Below, piece after piece: positions 23,563 to 36,080 of a stretch of 64,000 nt of DNA. The notes beneath the pieces are model-generated. The model was given only the letters and a program-made list of their open reading frames with translations. It was not told the origin of the DNA and made no database searches. Made by a program: the position numbers and the translations under genes. Each line of letters opens with the position of its first letter. The stretch's first letter is position 1. This DNA is from Isoetes taiwanensis (Eukaryota; Streptophyta; Lycopodiopsida; Isoetales; Isoetaceae), in the NCBI GenBank assembly GCA_021234155.1, contig JAJEKV010000077.1:5114314-5178313 (forward strand). The letters are read 5' to 3'.

Positions 23563-26500
23563 AATGTTTATAGTATTGCAACATAAATTCATTTAAAAGT
23601 GCGAGGGAACAATCATCAAAATGTGAATTGGTGCCATAGTTAATTATATGAGCAAAAGCTTCTAATCATAGAGGATATTTAACTCCAAGTTTGTCTACAA
23701 AATAATATCTTTGATGCATTTCCCCATTAACCCAACTTTAGGTCTATAAATAATGTTTTGATGCATCATTCTTGATACATTTTACCACCTAATTTAAGTT
23801 CTGTAAGTAATGTTTTTGATGCATGTAGTGGGGAGGTATGTGCTAAACTTCATGCAATTGAACTTGTTTGAGGTAGAAGTGGTTTGATTCTATTTCATAG
23901 TTAATAAGCATACATTTTGAATATTGATGATAATAAGTTGCATTAATAAGTTTAAAAATGGTCCAGACTTTTCTTGGTATGCTAGGCTTCTAAGCGATGA
24001 CGAGGAGAGCTCCGCCTCTCCTTCTCTTCTTTTTCCGCCGGTCCGTCTGCATTAGGGGATTCAAGGTGTTGCTAGTGGGTTTGCTTTCGAGCATTTTCTC
24101 GGATTTAGATTTAACCAAAGACGGTCAGAATGTTCTTGAGAATTGCTTATAATGCCGTCCTAGAAACCACCTAACGGGCCGACACATAAAGTAAAGTCTT
24201 CTTCTTGTGCAAGAAGCAGAAAGGGCGAATCTATAAGGTTTGGTATTTTAAAAGCGAAGATAATAAAGGAGAGCAATTTAGATGAATTAGTCTTCTTTGG
24301 TTGCCTCATCCACAGTTCCAGATCTTTTTGAATTGTTGTCTTTTCCCCTTCCTTCCTCGGGCTCTTTCTTTCTAATGAAAGGTTTGGAATAGAAGTCTTG
24401 ACAAAAGAGCGAGTGCTTTGATTTAAAAAATCTGGAACTTGTTAATGATATATGGGGGCCGTTCGAGATGCCGAAGCTAGAAAATTACCGAGAACAAAAT
24501 GATGCTTACATTATCTTGAGCCGGATTTTAGAGAGGAGGAATTAGGTGGTCGGGTTTTTGTGTCTAGCCCTTATTAAAGTTAACTTGTTTCACATCCGGA
24601 ACAATCGTAAAGATACGTTATGTTATGGCAACAATTTTTAGTTGATGAAACTACTGCGGGTTTTATTTCAAATTATGGGCGGGTGTAGCTTTCTTGATAC
24701 TCTTCATTTCTTTTCTCTTCTTCTTCCACTCTTTGCAAGAGGTTTATTTTTGAAGCGATCAAAAGAATTATCTCGGCTTTTTGGAAAAATTTGAAACGCG
24801 CCTCAGAGTACTTTATCTACTGGGAAGATTGGTTTTAATCATGTAGTGTAGATGGATAAAAGAAGATGTTGAGATAAGCATATTAGATACCGTGACTTAC
24901 TTTAGGATATGAAATTTGATCCATATGGGATCTTGGTGCTTAAACATTATCGGTCTATGAGAGGCCATATGCCGTAATTCTTCGATACATTTTAATATAA
25001 AAATTCTTTCCTTCAAAAAAAAAAAAAAAAGTTGCATTACCGAAGGCACCTAAAAGAAAATATGTACAAAAAGTGTTCTCAATATTCAAGATCACAAACA
25101 AACTTATTACGGCAACTAAAACTTTACCAGCGTTCATCAAAGGAAAGAAGGCAATATATCTCAGTTCGGCGGAATTCATAGATTGCATGTCAAGATGCAT
25201 TTTACGGTATGATGCACTATTAAACAAACGAACACCGGTGATCAGATTTTCTCAATAAGGGCGGAAGGAGTACATTTTAGAGAAAGCTTAAAGAATATGG
25301 TTTACTGGTCCTATAAAGATTTACCCCAACATATAAGTTGCTTTATTCTGCCGAGGTCCTTAATGATTTTTTTAGTTGGCAAAGGAATGTGAAGCTATCT
25401 TGCGAGGACATTTGAAAATGTATGATCACCGCTATGCTTATTGATTAGATGCCTTATAGTCAGGCTCTTTCAAAAGAAAATGCACACTCTTGGAACCAAC
25501 GGATATTCACTTTGTTGTGATGTTAACTAAGGTACCATGGAATCAACATATGCTTAGTTACACTAGATATAATTCATTGCTAGCAAGGGCAATTAGCAAT
25601 TTCTAGTAGCGACTTCCATCATTCCTCACGAGCGCAGAAGTCTATTCACTAACTCAAGGTGCCATTGTGTTCAAGGCGCAAATGTACTTCTTCTTACAAT
25701 TTCTCTTAGTATCACCTTCACAATTTGTGTCATGATCGCCGTTATATGGGAAAAAGAAAATGCCCTTTGTAGGCAAAATGGAAGCGATTTGTAGAACAAA
25801 CAATGGGTACAAACTAATGCTTTGCCAAATTATGTTGTCATTTAAACTTTATTGATGGTAGCAATGTAGATGAAAGAACCGGTAGCCTGCATAGGCAAAA
25901 GAGGAAAATAAAAAGCGGTCGACCATGCAAGTGTGAAAATGAAAAAAAAAAACAAAAGAAAAAAGACTTAAAGCAATCCACAATTCAAGTCCCAAAATGA
26001 GGAAGAGATCTAAATGGAGTATAACTCCATAAAACATGGGCTGTTATAGAGGAAAATCATAAGAGTTGATGGATAGTGCTTAGAACTCAAACCCTTCACC
26101 TCTCCATAACCAGGATGGATGATATGAAACTTGAATATGAACTTGACCCGAACATCATCTATCTTGCAAACACCTGAAACTTGTTAATTAAAAACTATCT
26201 TGGTTTTGCGGATCTCTAAAAGAAATTGGCTCTGCCCTTGCAAAAACCAAGAAACAATGCGCGTTTATTTTAAACACAAATTTACCTTAAAGAAGCCGCA
26301 TCACCGGGGATGAAGCGATTTGTCGGCACGTTCACGCATCGCTAAGTAGAATGAATTAAAAAAAAAAAAAAGTTTCATTTCCTCCCCAAATGCCAATTTT
26401 ATTGCATAAAAAGCTCGGCCATGATTCGACATCAAAATCAATCTTCCTCGCGTTTCTAGCAAGCAAGCCTTCCAAACCCGGTCGATCTGAGTCCGCTGAA

Positions 26501-27139
26501 CAACTTAACCGATTCGTTCATAAGTGCTTTTGGTTGGATCCTTTGCTTCGAGTTATAGAACACAACCAAAATCCTCTCGCCCACACCTTCTAACCAAAAC
26601 TTGATTGGAGCACAAAGCATTCACATGACCACGACTCATGCATAACTTAGGAGCATGAACAACATATCTCATCTTTGCCCTAAACATTTTCCTTTAAAAT
26701 TTTGTGCACACATGTCGGCCTAAAATCGTTCTCAACACAAAAAAATAGGTTCAAAAAATATTCATCTCAAACAAAAATTGTAACCGCATTATATATATCG
26801 TGTTAAACTTTTTGAAAATTGATGTATTTTGTGCGCTAGGATATTCTGATTTTAGGGGTTTCATCTTCAAGGCCAAAAGATTTTATCGCACACTACATAT
26901 TTTAAGGTTGATCATGGGGAATTTGGTGATAAAGCAGTCATTTCAATATTAAGCATGGTATTTATGTTCACAAATTCACACCTTTGATGTCAAGTTAAAT
27001 ACAGGTCGCAGAAATAAGGTGCATTCAAAAAGAGAAATCAATGGGGGAGTTGCTGATAAAGCACCTCACTCGTGGAACAGAAAAAACATAGAAGGGCTGA
27101 ACATTACCGCCCATTTCATTTTGATTTGGAAAATAAGAC
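23563..27139. other. Intergenic with a poly-A junction, nothing else recognised
   Basis: No protein domain recognised. Poly-A runs at about 25015-25032 and 26358-26371 could be retroposon tails, but I could not find reverse transcriptase motifs upstream of either. Confidence 0.35.
25015..25032 (+). other. Poly-A run, possible retroposon tail
   Basis: An uninterrupted run of about 17 A follows ATATAAAAATTCTTTCCTTC. That resembles the 3' end of a plant LINE or processed insert, but no target duplication or coding region supports it. Confidence 0.4.
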
Positions 27140-28760
27140 AGAGTTATATCATGGCATCATACAGTTTGTTCCATCGCCATGAAGTAAAGGCAGCATTTTA
27201 TTGCAAGCGTTGGAGACTTGTTCTATGACCCACACTAACAATTGAAATCCCCATGTTCTGCATTCGGGTATACAGAAACGCCTGTGATGTAAAATGAGTT
27301 AATACTGCAATAGACAATTTGGAGATCAACTGTGTCCTTCACTATGTTATTCAAAGTGGATATTACCTCATTCTCTTCGTCCACTGCACTGGTGGCTTCA
27401 TCTAAAAGTATGAGTTTTGGTTGGTATATTAGAATTCGTGCAATTGCAATTCGTTGTTGTTCACCCAAAGACAGCATGCTGGACAAAGCCCTTGAATCTA
27501 AACTGTAACGAGCTGCCACGCTTTCAAAATGCACTTGGTGCAAAATATCCATTAACTCTGTATCAGTGGGCTGGGAAAATAGGGGACAGTCAAATTTGCA
27601 TTTTGCCGGAACAACATGTGCATGTCAGTTTAATACTAAAACCGCTTAAGTCTGGTCAATTTTAACATCATACATTGGTCATCAGATGTCACAAACAGGT
27701 TGTCCACGCTCCATACAGGGTACAGAGCTGCTGTCTTAATGTCCCAAAGGACCATATAAGGTTTTGTGGACAGAAAAATATTTGTTTGGCTTCTGTAGAG
27801 AATCAAAGCATATCTAAACAGTTCCTGCTCCATAATTCCAAAGACAGCAATTGTTCTGAGAAGTGATGTTTTACCCACAACCACTTACACCAGTTATCTA
27901 CATGTTTCAAAGTTACATGGAAAAATAAAATCTCTCAATTTTATGATATGAGGACCTTAGCTTAAAAAGTTAATTAACATACCATCATATTGTCACCTTC
28001 ACGTAACACAAAAGATAAATCTCTCACCAGTGTTGAACCACATGGGGTCTGTACAGTTAAATTTTCCCACCTGAAGAAGAGGTGTTATATTATTTGAAAG
28101 AAGAGAATAATCCTTTCATATAGGATGAGGGTTGTTTGCCAGTTATATCACTCTCAATAATGGTGGTAGCTTTTCTTTGAATGTACTTCTAATGCCTCCC
28201 ACAAAATTCACCTGCAAAACCTTGAGAGAATCAACAAAGGCTACTATTGCGACTTATCCTATGAAGCAAACCGAAGAAGAATTAAAGCTGTCTCTTTCTG
28301 CAACCCTACAAACTTTTACTCTGAAAAAATTGCAAATAGGTTTGAAAAATATGGGGCACTTATTACTGATTTGAGAACCAATCTGTAGCCCGATTATGTG
28401 AATAATGCCCTCCATGATAAAGAACATTGGAAGCATGAAGTACCTGCAAAAGAGATTCAAGGAAAACTTCCTTTTGTGCCATATGCCTTCTCCTTTTTCT
28501 TATTGCCCACTGTGCTGCGCTTATCCATTTCTCAGTTAGCATGATTGTTTTGTTGTTACCAAAACAGGACCAAACAAACAAAACATGTCAAGATGTGGAA
28601 CAACTTTAAAAGTGATGCCAACCCCTTGATACAGGTTAGAAACGAATCTGAGACGCTTAAAACGAGCTTGCCAGTCTGCATCAGAGCCATAGGGGCAAAA
28701 TATTCCACTTCAAAAATCTTCAGCCAGGAAAGGGAATACATTTTGTGGGATGAAGCAACA
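27140..28760 (-). CDS. ABCD2: ABC transporter D family half transporter (ABCD2-like), multi-exon
   Basis: The product would be a half-size ABC transporter (one membrane domain, one ATPase domain); in Arabidopsis the relative ABCD2 is assigned to the chloroplast. Clear exons on the minus strand: 27983-28070 ([19 protein letters not shown]); 27717-27897 with Walker [15 protein letters not shown] and KPYMVL; 27367-27570 with signature LSLGEQQR and Walker [17 protein letters not shown]; and about 27140-27281 ([20 protein letters not shown]) with the H-loop His. Introns 27282-27366, 27571-27716 and 27898-27982 have GT...AG ends and join the reading correctly (DEENE to AFLY). Weaker membrane-domain exons: about 28360-28443 (PMFF-like) and 28600-28730 ([15 protein letters not shown]). 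Frame shifts within exons are single-base and often in homopolymers. The Q-loop reads FLSTKPYM as given, against FLPQKPYM in the family; two single-base shifts explain this. The first exons are not secured. Confidence 0.83.
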
Positions 28761-29400
28761 GAAATAAACCGAAGATTAACTAAAACGTAAAGGGCAAGCT
28801 TACCTTCGAGGCCTGTTTCTGTGGCAGAGTCGGGGAAAGAAGCATGCCACTCTTCAAGCTATAAGATAATAGGACTCTGATGATACCTCCAGTTGCCGGA
28901 TCAGCCTCAAAGCTTAAAAGGAACGATAACACAGAAGCGTTAAGCCTTACATTTCCCTCGATTACACACATGAAACCCATTCATCCATGCATCCATCTCT
29001 GCCCCTTCCTCAAACAAAACGAGGATCAAAATCTTGAGGTCGTACATTAAACCCATGTGTACCTCTGTGAAGGAAGATTGCGTACCTGCATAGCATACAC
29101 GGCTTCCATTTCGACAGTTCTGGCGGCAAATGCAGAATCCACAATGGGGCTAGAAAATAAATCACCGACTTAAGGCCAGTAAGCCTTGCTAGATTCAACA
29201 GCTTGAAAAAGCCTTTGAAGAAAAGGCAGCAGGGACGGAGACTGTTAGGCTGAGTTCTGGGAGGAGTAAAAGAAAGGGGCAGCAAATTTCCCCAGCAATG
29301 CTGCCCTTTCTTACTCCCAAGGCTCAACTGCTGAGAACAATTACAGGGGCTCTGCAAGGGCAGAATCCTACAGATCCGCACAAAGCTCCATAAAATGGGT
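28761..29400 (-). other. Possible upstream exons of the ABCD2-like gene
   Basis: An open minus frame at 28780-28980 ends LPQKQASK directly before GTAAGC, a good donor site. Another at 29010-29381 is Ser/Pro/Leu-rich; a neighbouring frame reads SAFAARTVEMEAVYAMQ before GTACGC. Their position fits earlier exons and a transit peptide, but I cannot align them to the family with certainty. Confidence 0.3.
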
Positions 29401-29624
29401 GAGAAAGATGAACTGACTAAATGTTACCTGGAAAAACTCAATTTCTGGGGTAAGCACATCCTGATCAAGACCATTTTAATTGAAAATGGGGTCCTTTGAG
29501 CTCTCGAAGTGGAGCAAGAGAAAAATTATGAAGACGAGACTCGCTACAGAGTCTGTTAAATCTACATCCCTTGATATTCTTGATATCATCCTTGATATCT
29601 GATATATGTTTATCTTTGATATGC

Positions 29625-29712
29625 TCAAAGTTATATTGGCTCCCCAAATCTACCTTAAATACTCTATGCTCAAAAAGTTTATATTGGCTCCCAAATCTAC
29701 TGTAAATACTCC
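29625..29712. repeat. Direct repeat, ~47 bp
   Basis: TTATATTGGCTCCCxAAATC followed by TACxxTAAATACTC occurs twice in tandem, about 47 bp apart. Confidence 0.88.
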
Positions 29713-29739
29713 TAGATTTGTTGTTGAAGCCCATCATTT

Positions 29740-30280
29740 AGGGATTAACTAGAACATGCCCATTTGAATTTCAAAAATAACAAATAGAAGTTGCAATCTA
29801 ACAACGAAAAGGTGCTCACATCCCTGGAAAATCCCCATTGAGGGCAGGGGGACTCTAGAGAAATGGGTTATTTTCTTTGCAATAGAATTCTTGAGCAAGG
29901 GTATATCGTATGGGGAGATTAATAGAAATGGGGGATTATTGTACAGAAAGGGCATATCGAATGGGGAATTAATAGAAATAGGGATTACAAATGCATTGGG
30001 GTATTTTGAAGAAAGGGAAAAGAATTTACTAACGGTTTGGGGGTAATTTCAAGAAAAAGGGGATTGGTTCAAAAAGGGAATTTTGGAAATGGATTTGGGG
30101 TATTTTTAAGAAAGGGGGTTGGTTCAAAAGCGAATTTGCAAATGGATTAGATATCTCAAATAAAAGAGGATTGAATGAAAGGAATTATTAAACAAACAGA
30201 GAATTGCAATAAATACCAAGGGTATTTTTCAAGGAAAAGGGTATTTTCAATTAAAATAATTTCAAAATACAAAGTGGTCG
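29740..30280. repeat. Degenerate G-rich tandem stretch
   Basis: Imperfect recurrence of GGGGTATTTTxAAGAAAGGG, GGTTCAAAAxGxGAATTT and AATGGGGAATTAATAGAAAT. The period is variable. No coding content. Confidence 0.65.
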
Positions 30281-33200
30281 GATCAGCTCATATATACAAG
30301 TTGGTGGAACCATATGACTTAATGGGTGGTTTTTATTTATGGGTATGCCTAGCCTGCCACTTCGCACAATCAGAGATAAAGGTTTAGTATTCATGATGTA
30401 TCTATTGCCCTGGATATTATTTTCTTTGGAGTTGGAAGTAATGCATGCACTTGGAGAGGGGTGAAATTCCTTATGTGGCAGACATGCAATTTGTGAGTAC
30501 TAAGGCAATTTGTGGCAAATATTTGGCATAGGAGGTTTCTGGAAACTTTGGCCCATTAATTGGAAACATTGGCTATGCCTGGTCATTCAAGCTAAGATTT
30601 TGATCTATTTATTCGTTTTCTTAATGGGGTCATTTGCAACAGGGCAAATGGAGGAACAATTGTCATTGTAGGATCATGGACGATACTTGACATGCCACTT
30701 GTATCGGACAAACAAAAAATTGCAATAGGAGATATAATCTCGCGTACCAGGCGAACAAAAGGGTTGCATTAGGGGATATGATCTAAGTTTTGTGTGTGCG
30801 GGGAGGAACTCCAAAAGCATTATAATGAAAAATACATGTGGTAGAAACATATGGAAGCAATGGGGTGTCTTTGAGGTTCTCGTGTGAAAGGGTAACGATT
30901 AGACCTTTGGATTCAATTAATTTTACAAAAGAAATATTAACAATACAAAGTCATTCTGGAAAATATTGTGAATTTCCTTTAGAAATCTTGACTTGTGCAA
31001 AATAAAGAAATTGTGGTCTACATGAACTTGGCAAGGTGCTGTAGGATGGGAGACATCTTATATATGGTCTTACACACATCTTTGATGGGAGGTTAATACA
31101 TGAAAGTTTTTTTAAAAAATGAAAAGTCCAAAGAAGCAGGGCATCTTAGTTATAATGTGTAGAAATTGGAATTGGGTATATTTATAACTTAAAGGTTTGT
31201 GAAGGTTTTATGGGGTATTAAATTTATGTGATCAGAGTATATTGATGGCCATGGCAAACTGGGATTCCTAACTTTAGAATCTTGGCGGGCATATTGGATT
31301 CAGGATGTGGTTGGCTGGCCTGAGTGGTTCCTCCTTGAAATAACTGCCCGAGGGATGGTGACTCCGGGGTGATGTGTCGCTTGTTTGTTTTGTTTCCTTA
31401 TTTGTTTTGTGTGGATAAAAGTCGGGCGGTGTTGTTGTTGGCGGAGGTGCGATATTGAAGAAGACCTGAGGTAAGATTGAGCTCGGGTGCACGGTTGGCG
31501 GATTGCTTTTGGGGTTTTGGAGGTGGAGCCTTCTCGAAGGGGATTTGTGCCCGGTAAGCCCGGTGTGTGTGTTCTTCCCTTTGTTTTGTCTCTAAATTTC
31601 GCGAGAGAGCTCATTGAAGGCCCTAAGTTTTTCCTCCGGTCGAGGGCGGATGGAATGGGTTGAATTTGAAGCTCTCAAATAGCTTCTGTCGAGGATTTGT
31701 CGGAACCAAGAACTTAACCTTCTTATTACATTTTTTTTTCTGGCGATGCCTACAAATCCTTTTGCCGACAAGAGCCCACAGAACATGATGTTGGCATGGC
31801 ATTTTCTTGCTTATGTGCTCGAATTTGACCACCTAACTCAACAGGGCTTTGAATGCGTCCGCGAGAATGAGCCCACCCAACTTGGGTGAATGCCTCTGCC
31901 CACCTTTCTTTTTTAATTGCATAGATTGCCTCCAAGATCGAGCAGAAATGGAACCCAATTCAACCACGAAGGATTCGAGGCAAAATCTGAGGTTGAAGTT
32001 GTGGGTTATTTAAAATCAGATCAGAAGAAAGGCGGATCGAGGTTGTGTTGCGTCCAGGCTGTTGCAAACAATAATTAAGAAAAGAAAGGGCGGGTTCTTT
32101 TAATTGTTCAATTCAGAAATTGGATGATGGAAGTAGGGGATCTCGGTGTGGATTTGGAGCGGAGGTGCGGCCAAGGTATGTCTTTGTGCATGTCGTGAGA
32201 AAACCATAGGCATGGCCAGAAAATCCTCTTGCTTCAAAATAAGAGCCTTTGTTTTCTTTTAAATCAATTCTATTTTTTTGGATGCTTGGATGGCGTCGGA
32301 ACTCAGGGGTTGACTCCCAGGGCTCATATTTTTATTTGGTCAAAGTGCTAATTTCGACATATTGTATTTTTTCAATGGTTTAGTTGAATGTGAGGGGTAA
32401 ATCAAAGATGGGGTTTTGACCCCATCTTGACTTGAGGGTGGAATTCAGCCCATGGCATATCTTTGTGAAATATGCCGACATCAATAGTCCCAAAAAAATT
32501 TAGAGACACCCCAAGCGATAATACACCCCAAAAAAAAATAATGGCGTGGACATCTTGTGGAGACAAAGGGGCCGAAAAATGCAATGGTTTCCGCGAGAAA
32601 ATGAGTTTTAGGGCAAGCAGCGACAAGCGTGGTATCGGAACCCTAAATGCAAATAGTGGAGAATCCGGGCGGATGGCGATAGTGGGGAAATTTAGCGTAT
32701 ACGGATCATGAGGGACAAAGATAGGGCGGGGCGAGTTAGTTCTGCCAGCCATGGCAAAAAGGCAACAAAAAGTCAGGCGGACATGAAAAAAGGTAAGCAT
32801 ACTCCCGAAATTTGTTACGGAAAGTTCGATCTATTTGGCCCTTTGTATTTATATTTGACACCCATCATTGGCTCAGTCGCTGAGTCACACTGTTACATCT
32901 GCAATGGGAAAGCGCGAAGGAGCTCAAAGCAAAGGGTAATACCAGTCAAGCTATTGGATCTAATTGATAAAACTGGCGCTGGACCTTAAGGCTTTATGCA
33001 GAATCGAGGGGAGTCTATTACCCGACCATCTAAGCAATTTCTTATAGAAAATCGTGAGCAGGTACAACTTAGAGCCTCTGCATCAATGGCTGCACCAAGT
33101 AGGCCCATTGGAATGAAGAAATTCTTGGCTAAAAAATGTGGAGAGGCCTACCATGATGGCACCATGCCCTAGCATTACCGACTGGGTGATTCACGAGAAC

Positions 33201-35764
33201 AGGAGGAAAAAGCAGGGACAACAATGCATCGATGAGAAATTTGAACACATCGACCTAATCGGGTTACGTAGCAAGATTTTTTCGAAATGGATCTTTGGAT
33301 TTCTTAACCCGATTGGTTTAACCATGTAATATTATAGTCTAGATATCTGAACCTTTCTTTTCTCTGTCTTTGCTTGATTGATTAAATTAATACCATGCTA
33401 AATACTATACATTGCATGTTTTGGTGCTCATAGGCTGAAAATTAAGGCTGAAATCGTACATTGGATCTTAGAAATTGGGCAAGGGGTTAAAAGCATGGCT
33501 ATCCCGAATAAAAGCATCTTTGCAGTATTATTATAATAGGAGGTATGAAATTGAGAATAGGAAGCGAATTGGGCATTAAGCCCATGATCTTAATGTAGTA
33601 AAAACTGGCTATGATTTGTGTAGTTTTGGAGGAATGGAAACTTGGCGTGTAAACCATTTAGGTCTACCCCCGTGTATTAATGCTTTGGGCTTCGATCTGT
33701 TCTTTCCACACGTGGTAGGCTTACGGAATTAAACTAGGGCACTGGCTATTTCTTAAAATTAAATAATGCAATTCGATGCGGTTGCATGTTATCTTAAGCG
33801 ATGCAAAGCAATACAAAGGAAAGGAGTTGTGCTTAAATCATTATGACAAAAGGTATGCTACTAAGCTGATTAAACATCACGGGACCTTCTTAGTTATGGC
33901 TCAAAGGGTACTCTTTGCACATCCTTAATGCTCTAAAACTGGTCTCCACATGGGTGCATGCGGATTTGGCTGCAAAAACAATACTTCATGATTAGTTTAG
34001 ATGATTTAATGCTCACATATTTATGGAATAGGTCAGTGCATCCCAAAGGATTACTTGCTTATAAAAGGAAGCGTGGGCCGGGATTATAGTCGGATATCTT
34101 TAAATCGTATGTTGCTAAAGTATAAAATGTTTGGCCAGGGTGTATAGTGCCCAATGCTACGGGCTTAAACCCGGGTTTGTATAAACATGTAATGGGAGGC
34201 TGCGGCTCTTGAATATTTGAGGTGCAAAAAATGCATGCGGATGGGCCCTAATGGAGCACAACAAACATAAAAGAATTGATGGCTTACATAAATTGTGATT
34301 AATCTTTTGAGCTCTTATAATTATTTGGTAAAGGGCGATAAGCCGAGTGAAGTTATAGCTTACCTGTCAGTTCCTTTCTAGTTTACCCTTCTGGGGCTAA
34401 CTCTATTTGCGGGTAACCAACTTTACTTTTCAAATATGCTTCATTATTTGGTGTTGGATGAAGTCTTGTACAATGGAACACTCTTGATACTACAAGATCG
34501 AGAAATTAAAGTTTACCTTTGGACCTCTTCTAGTTTGTATTGAGCTTTCATTAAATGTCGGTAGTAAGTACATTAGCGGAGACGCGTGGGATAAAAAGCC
34601 TTGCAACATGTGTCAAATTTTGATTACTTCTAAACTTGATATGCATTTTTGAGGTATTTGTTAGACTGAGTATCTGCAAACTAGGCTTTAATGGAAAGAA
34701 TGGAGACTACTTTGAACTGGTTTTAAATATTTTTCACGGTTTGGTGCTTAGTATCGACCATAGAACACCACGACTTAGAATATTTGGTGGTTTACAGGAG
34801 ACAATTGGGTTTGCATTGTAGCACTTAAAAAGCAGATCTGTAAATGCCCTACGAGAATTATTACTTTTGATTGTCATATCTTGTATCTTTGAGATAGCCC
34901 ATCCTACTCTTTAAGTAGGTTAAGGCGTGGTGTGGCATAGATGCATAGAATGTCATTGAAGTTAATCAAATATAGCTTTGATAAAATGTTAGAGCTTAAG
35001 ATCTTGATGCTTTGGACACATATGCGGCATTGGGAATGAGTCTTGCATAGCTTGTATAGAATGAGGTTCTTATAGTTTCCCTAGTTTGCTAGGCCTTTAT
35101 TCGATCCTTACAGGTTTAGTTGTTTGAGATGATTGGTCATCAACAACTCAAAATGGGCAATTGTGTTTTAACTCTAAGCATGAATATTTGCAGATTTAAA
35201 AGGCTTAGAGCGTGTTTCTAAATCGGCGGTGAATGGAAATTTTCTTGAGAATGTTGTGTCTTCTCAAGAGAAGCATGCAATCCATGTGAACACCTTGCAG
35301 CTAAAAGGTAAACGCGTCTATCAATGTGATTAATATTTTGTTAGTCTTAAAATCTGAAATTTGAGTAAGCATGCTTTTCTTTTTAATATGTTGTCTTTTC
35401 GGTGTGAAGGAAAAAAAGAATTTTGTATGTATGTTCCTTACGAAAATCTCGAGCGTGGATCAAATGTATTCTCAATTGAACAAGTTCATGGCGGAGAAAA
35501 GAACAAAGCAAAGGCGTGACGTTCATAGGTACTCGAGGAGAACTACACAAGCACGAAGTTGGACTTAGTGGTAGAGTACTTGTTGAGCAAAACTCGGTTA
35601 AGCGCTAGGGAAGCGACTGGACAAGTAGAATTTTTGTGTATCGGATTTGTTTCTTGAAATCGATCGGTTATTCTTCTTTTTTTGAAAATAATGGAAATCT
35701 TATCAATTTATTCTTGGTTTAACTCTGTTCTCAATTTGTTACTTATCAACTTGTTTTAAAATGG
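30281..35764. other. Intergenic, open frames without recognised family
   Basis: Plus-strand open stretches at 32472-32711, 32708-32989 and 33138-33329 lie close together and could be one decayed Lys-rich gene or LINE ORF1. I see no diagnostic motif such as a zinc knuckle. A minus frame at 31750-31935 (MEAIYAIKKERWAEAF) is also unrecognised. A 9 bp stem hairpin sits at 32405-32428 (AAGATGGGG / CCCCATCTT, 6 nt loop). The rest, 33330-35760, shows nothing. Confidence 0.35.
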
Positions 35765-36080
35765 GTATTATCTTACAAATGATATGGGGGCATTTTCTTA
35801 TGAATGACAATAGGGTATTATCTCATGAATGATAACGGGGTATGTTATTTAGAGCGAGTGCGTTATTTGAAGCGGGGTATGTTATTTGGAATGGGGTATT
35901 ATTTGTAGCGAGGGAATTATTATTTGGGTATGATCACGAAATAGGGTATCACTGAACATGGTATTATCTCTTACGAATGATAGCGAGGGGTATGAATTCC
36001 CATTCTTTGAATGGGGATTAACGATTACCCGACTTAATAGGGTATTATCATGCAAATGAGGAAAAGGGGATTGTGGCCAA
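35765..36080. repeat. Degenerate GGGGTATTAT / TCATGAATGA repeats
   Basis: Variants of GGGGTATGTTATTT, GGGTATTATCTCATGAATGA and AATGGGGATTA recur about every 25-40 bp. The 188-codon open frame on the minus strand across this region reflects the repeat, not a recognised gene. Confidence 0.7.

Noticed and set aside
24000-25032. LINE body upstream of the poly-A run
   Set aside because: Translations of the preceding kilobase gave no RT, zf-RVT or endonuclease motif.
32402-32800. 132-codon minus-strand frame
   Set aside because: The plus strand is also open here and neither shows a known domain; not enough to call a gene.
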